Shown here: positions 6,314-6,723 of the stretch, one piece after another | Numbering within the stretch: position 1 is the stretch's first letter | Layout: each line of letters begins with the position of its first letter | NCBI GenBank assembly: GCA_012798365.1 | Contig: JAAZNH010000068.1 | Coordinates: 1 to 6,723 of the forward strand | Direction of reading: 5' to 3' | Length of the DNA stretch: 6,723 nt | From: Methanomicrobiales archaeon | GTDB lineage: Archaea > Halobacteriota > Methanomicrobia > Methanomicrobiales > Methanospirillaceae | Position numbers and translations under genes: made by a program | The notes under the pieces: model-generated | The model's database searches: none | Told to the model about the DNA's origin: nothing | Seen by the model: only the letters and a program-made list of their open reading frames with translations

Positions 6314-6386
6314 ACCCGGCAGGTTCTTCTTCTGTCTCAAGTCTGATGACTTTCGACATTCTGATGACCTGTCAGATACAAAAACC

Positions 6387-6454
6387 GATCCGGAACAACC
6401 AGACTTTGATTTTTTTCTTTCATGCAACCTTTGATGAAAATTTTTCAAGCAGAC
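6387..6454. repeat. Repeat B copy 1
   Basis: This 68-base unit starts GATCCGGAACAACCAGACTT and ends AAGCAGAC. It matches 6502-6569 at roughly 80% by hand alignment. It contains long T-runs and GAAAATTTTTC (6436-6446), an almost perfect palindrome. Its first 18 bases also recur at 6251-6268 with two mismatches. Confidence 0.65.
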
Positions 6455-6466
6455 ATTGCTTGTGAA

Positions 6467-6499
6467 ATTTCAATCGCGATCACGATCGTGTTTGAAAAA
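6467..6499. repeat. Repeat A copy 2 with double palindrome
   Basis: The core ATCGCGATCACGATCGTG (6473-6490) consists of two abutting perfect palindromes, ATCGCGAT (6473-6480) and CACGATCGTG (6481-6490). It differs from copy 1 by a single C/T change. It lies between the two B copies. Confidence 0.65.
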
Positions 6500-6501
6500 G
6501 T

Positions 6502-6569
6502 GATCCGGATCAATCAGGCTTTGATTTTTATTTTTCATTCAAACCCTGATTGAAAATTTTCTAGCAGAC
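6502..6569. repeat. Repeat B copy 2
   Basis: This is the second 68-base unit, 115 bases after copy 1. It starts GATCCGGATCAATCAGGCTT and ends TAGCAGAC. It includes the perfect palindrome GAAAATTTTC (6552-6561). A further degenerate echo of the unit's tail (TTGAAAAATTTTGC) follows at about 6575-6588. Confidence 0.65.
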
Positions 6570-6623
6570 CCAGGTTGAAAAATTTTGCTCTGTAGAAATC
6601 ATTTTTTTATCTGTTGACGTTCT

Positions 6624-6638
6624 CGGGGCTCCGCCCCG
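6624..6638. repeat. GC hairpin downstream of the repeat block
   Basis: CGGGGC (6624-6629) and GCCCCG (6633-6638) form a perfect six-pair stem with a three-base loop. A T7 tract (6602-6608) precedes it and none follows on the + strand. Read on the minus strand, the hairpin is followed about 15 bases later by A-rich sequence, not T, so it is not a classical terminator in either direction. Confidence 0.45.
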
Positions 6639-6723
6639 TCACTAGGGCACCCCCGGTTGCGATAACGACGTATTACCAGTTTTGGGAATATTATTCATGA
6701 ATGAGTGATCCTCTCATTGAGGC

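Larger units (their letters stand above)
6107..6723. other. Gene-poor region with AT-rich repeat block
   Basis: About 620 bases hold no convincing gene on either strand. The first part (6107-6280) is GC-rich with only short frames, among them a minus-strand stretch that may be a coding remnant. From about 6281 to 6612 the DNA becomes AT-rich and carries the interspersed repeats listed separately. The final 100 bases hold a GC hairpin and, at 6701, an ATG that could open a gene continuing outside the window. No tRNA, rRNA or CRISPR repeat was recognised. Confidence 0.6.

Noticed and set aside
6251..6590. CRISPR array
   Set aside because: Repeat copies are imperfect, of two kinds and irregularly spaced (115, 136 and 187 bases), with no uniform spacers and no cas genes in the window.
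6251..6612. Insertion sequence or intact MITE
   Set aside because: No terminal inverted repeats framing the block, no target-site duplication and no transposase fragment could be identified by eye. A decayed element cannot be excluded.

Overview
The window looks like chromosomal DNA of a methanogenic archaeon, most likely of the order Methanomicrobiales (a Methanoregula-like genome). This is an inference from several signs: a small cysteine-rich protein resembling the archaeal family DUF2769, an archaeal lipoprotein with a lipobox, TATA-type promoters placed so that transcripts would be leaderless or have very short leaders, T-tract terminators, and GC-rich third codon positions set against AT-rich intergenic DNA. 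No rRNA, tRNA, CRISPR array or transposase gene is visible.

Layout. Positions 2-1762 (+) hold the 3' part of a gene whose product ends in a kinase-like (aminoglycoside-phosphotransferase-like) domain, probably related to the TCAD9 family of conflict systems. Its start lies before the window. A hairpin and T-tract terminator follows. Next come two exported hydrolases on the + strand: a lipoprotein of the M23/LytM metallopeptidase family (1876-3138) and a signal-peptide-bearing Ntn hydrolase of the C45/acyltransferase type (3256-4467). A T-rich, hairpin-containing spacer (4468-4621) separates them from a convergent HAD-family phosphatase-like gene (4622-5578, -). A 246-base divergent spacer with several inverted repeats and promoter-like boxes leads to the small Cys-rich DUF2769-like gene (5825-6073, +). 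The last 650 bases contain no convincing gene. They hold an AT-rich block of degenerate interspersed direct repeats built around GATC-rich palindromes, then a GC hairpin.

How the genes may work together. Only the two exported hydrolases look functionally linked. An M23 endopeptidase-like lipoprotein and a C45 amide/acyl hydrolase would both act outside the cytoplasmic membrane, in a lineage that has neither bacterial peptidoglycan nor, as far as known for Methanomicrobiales, pseudomurein. Action on foreign (bacterial) wall or amide compounds, or on the cell's own surface layer, are the alternatives; the sequence does not decide. The kinase-like gene may belong to a system lying upstream of the window. 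The HAD and DUF2769-like genes appear to be independent single-gene units.

The two items most worth following are the kinase-like gene, whose upstream neighbours are cut off, and the unexplained palindrome/direct-repeat block at about 6251-6590.
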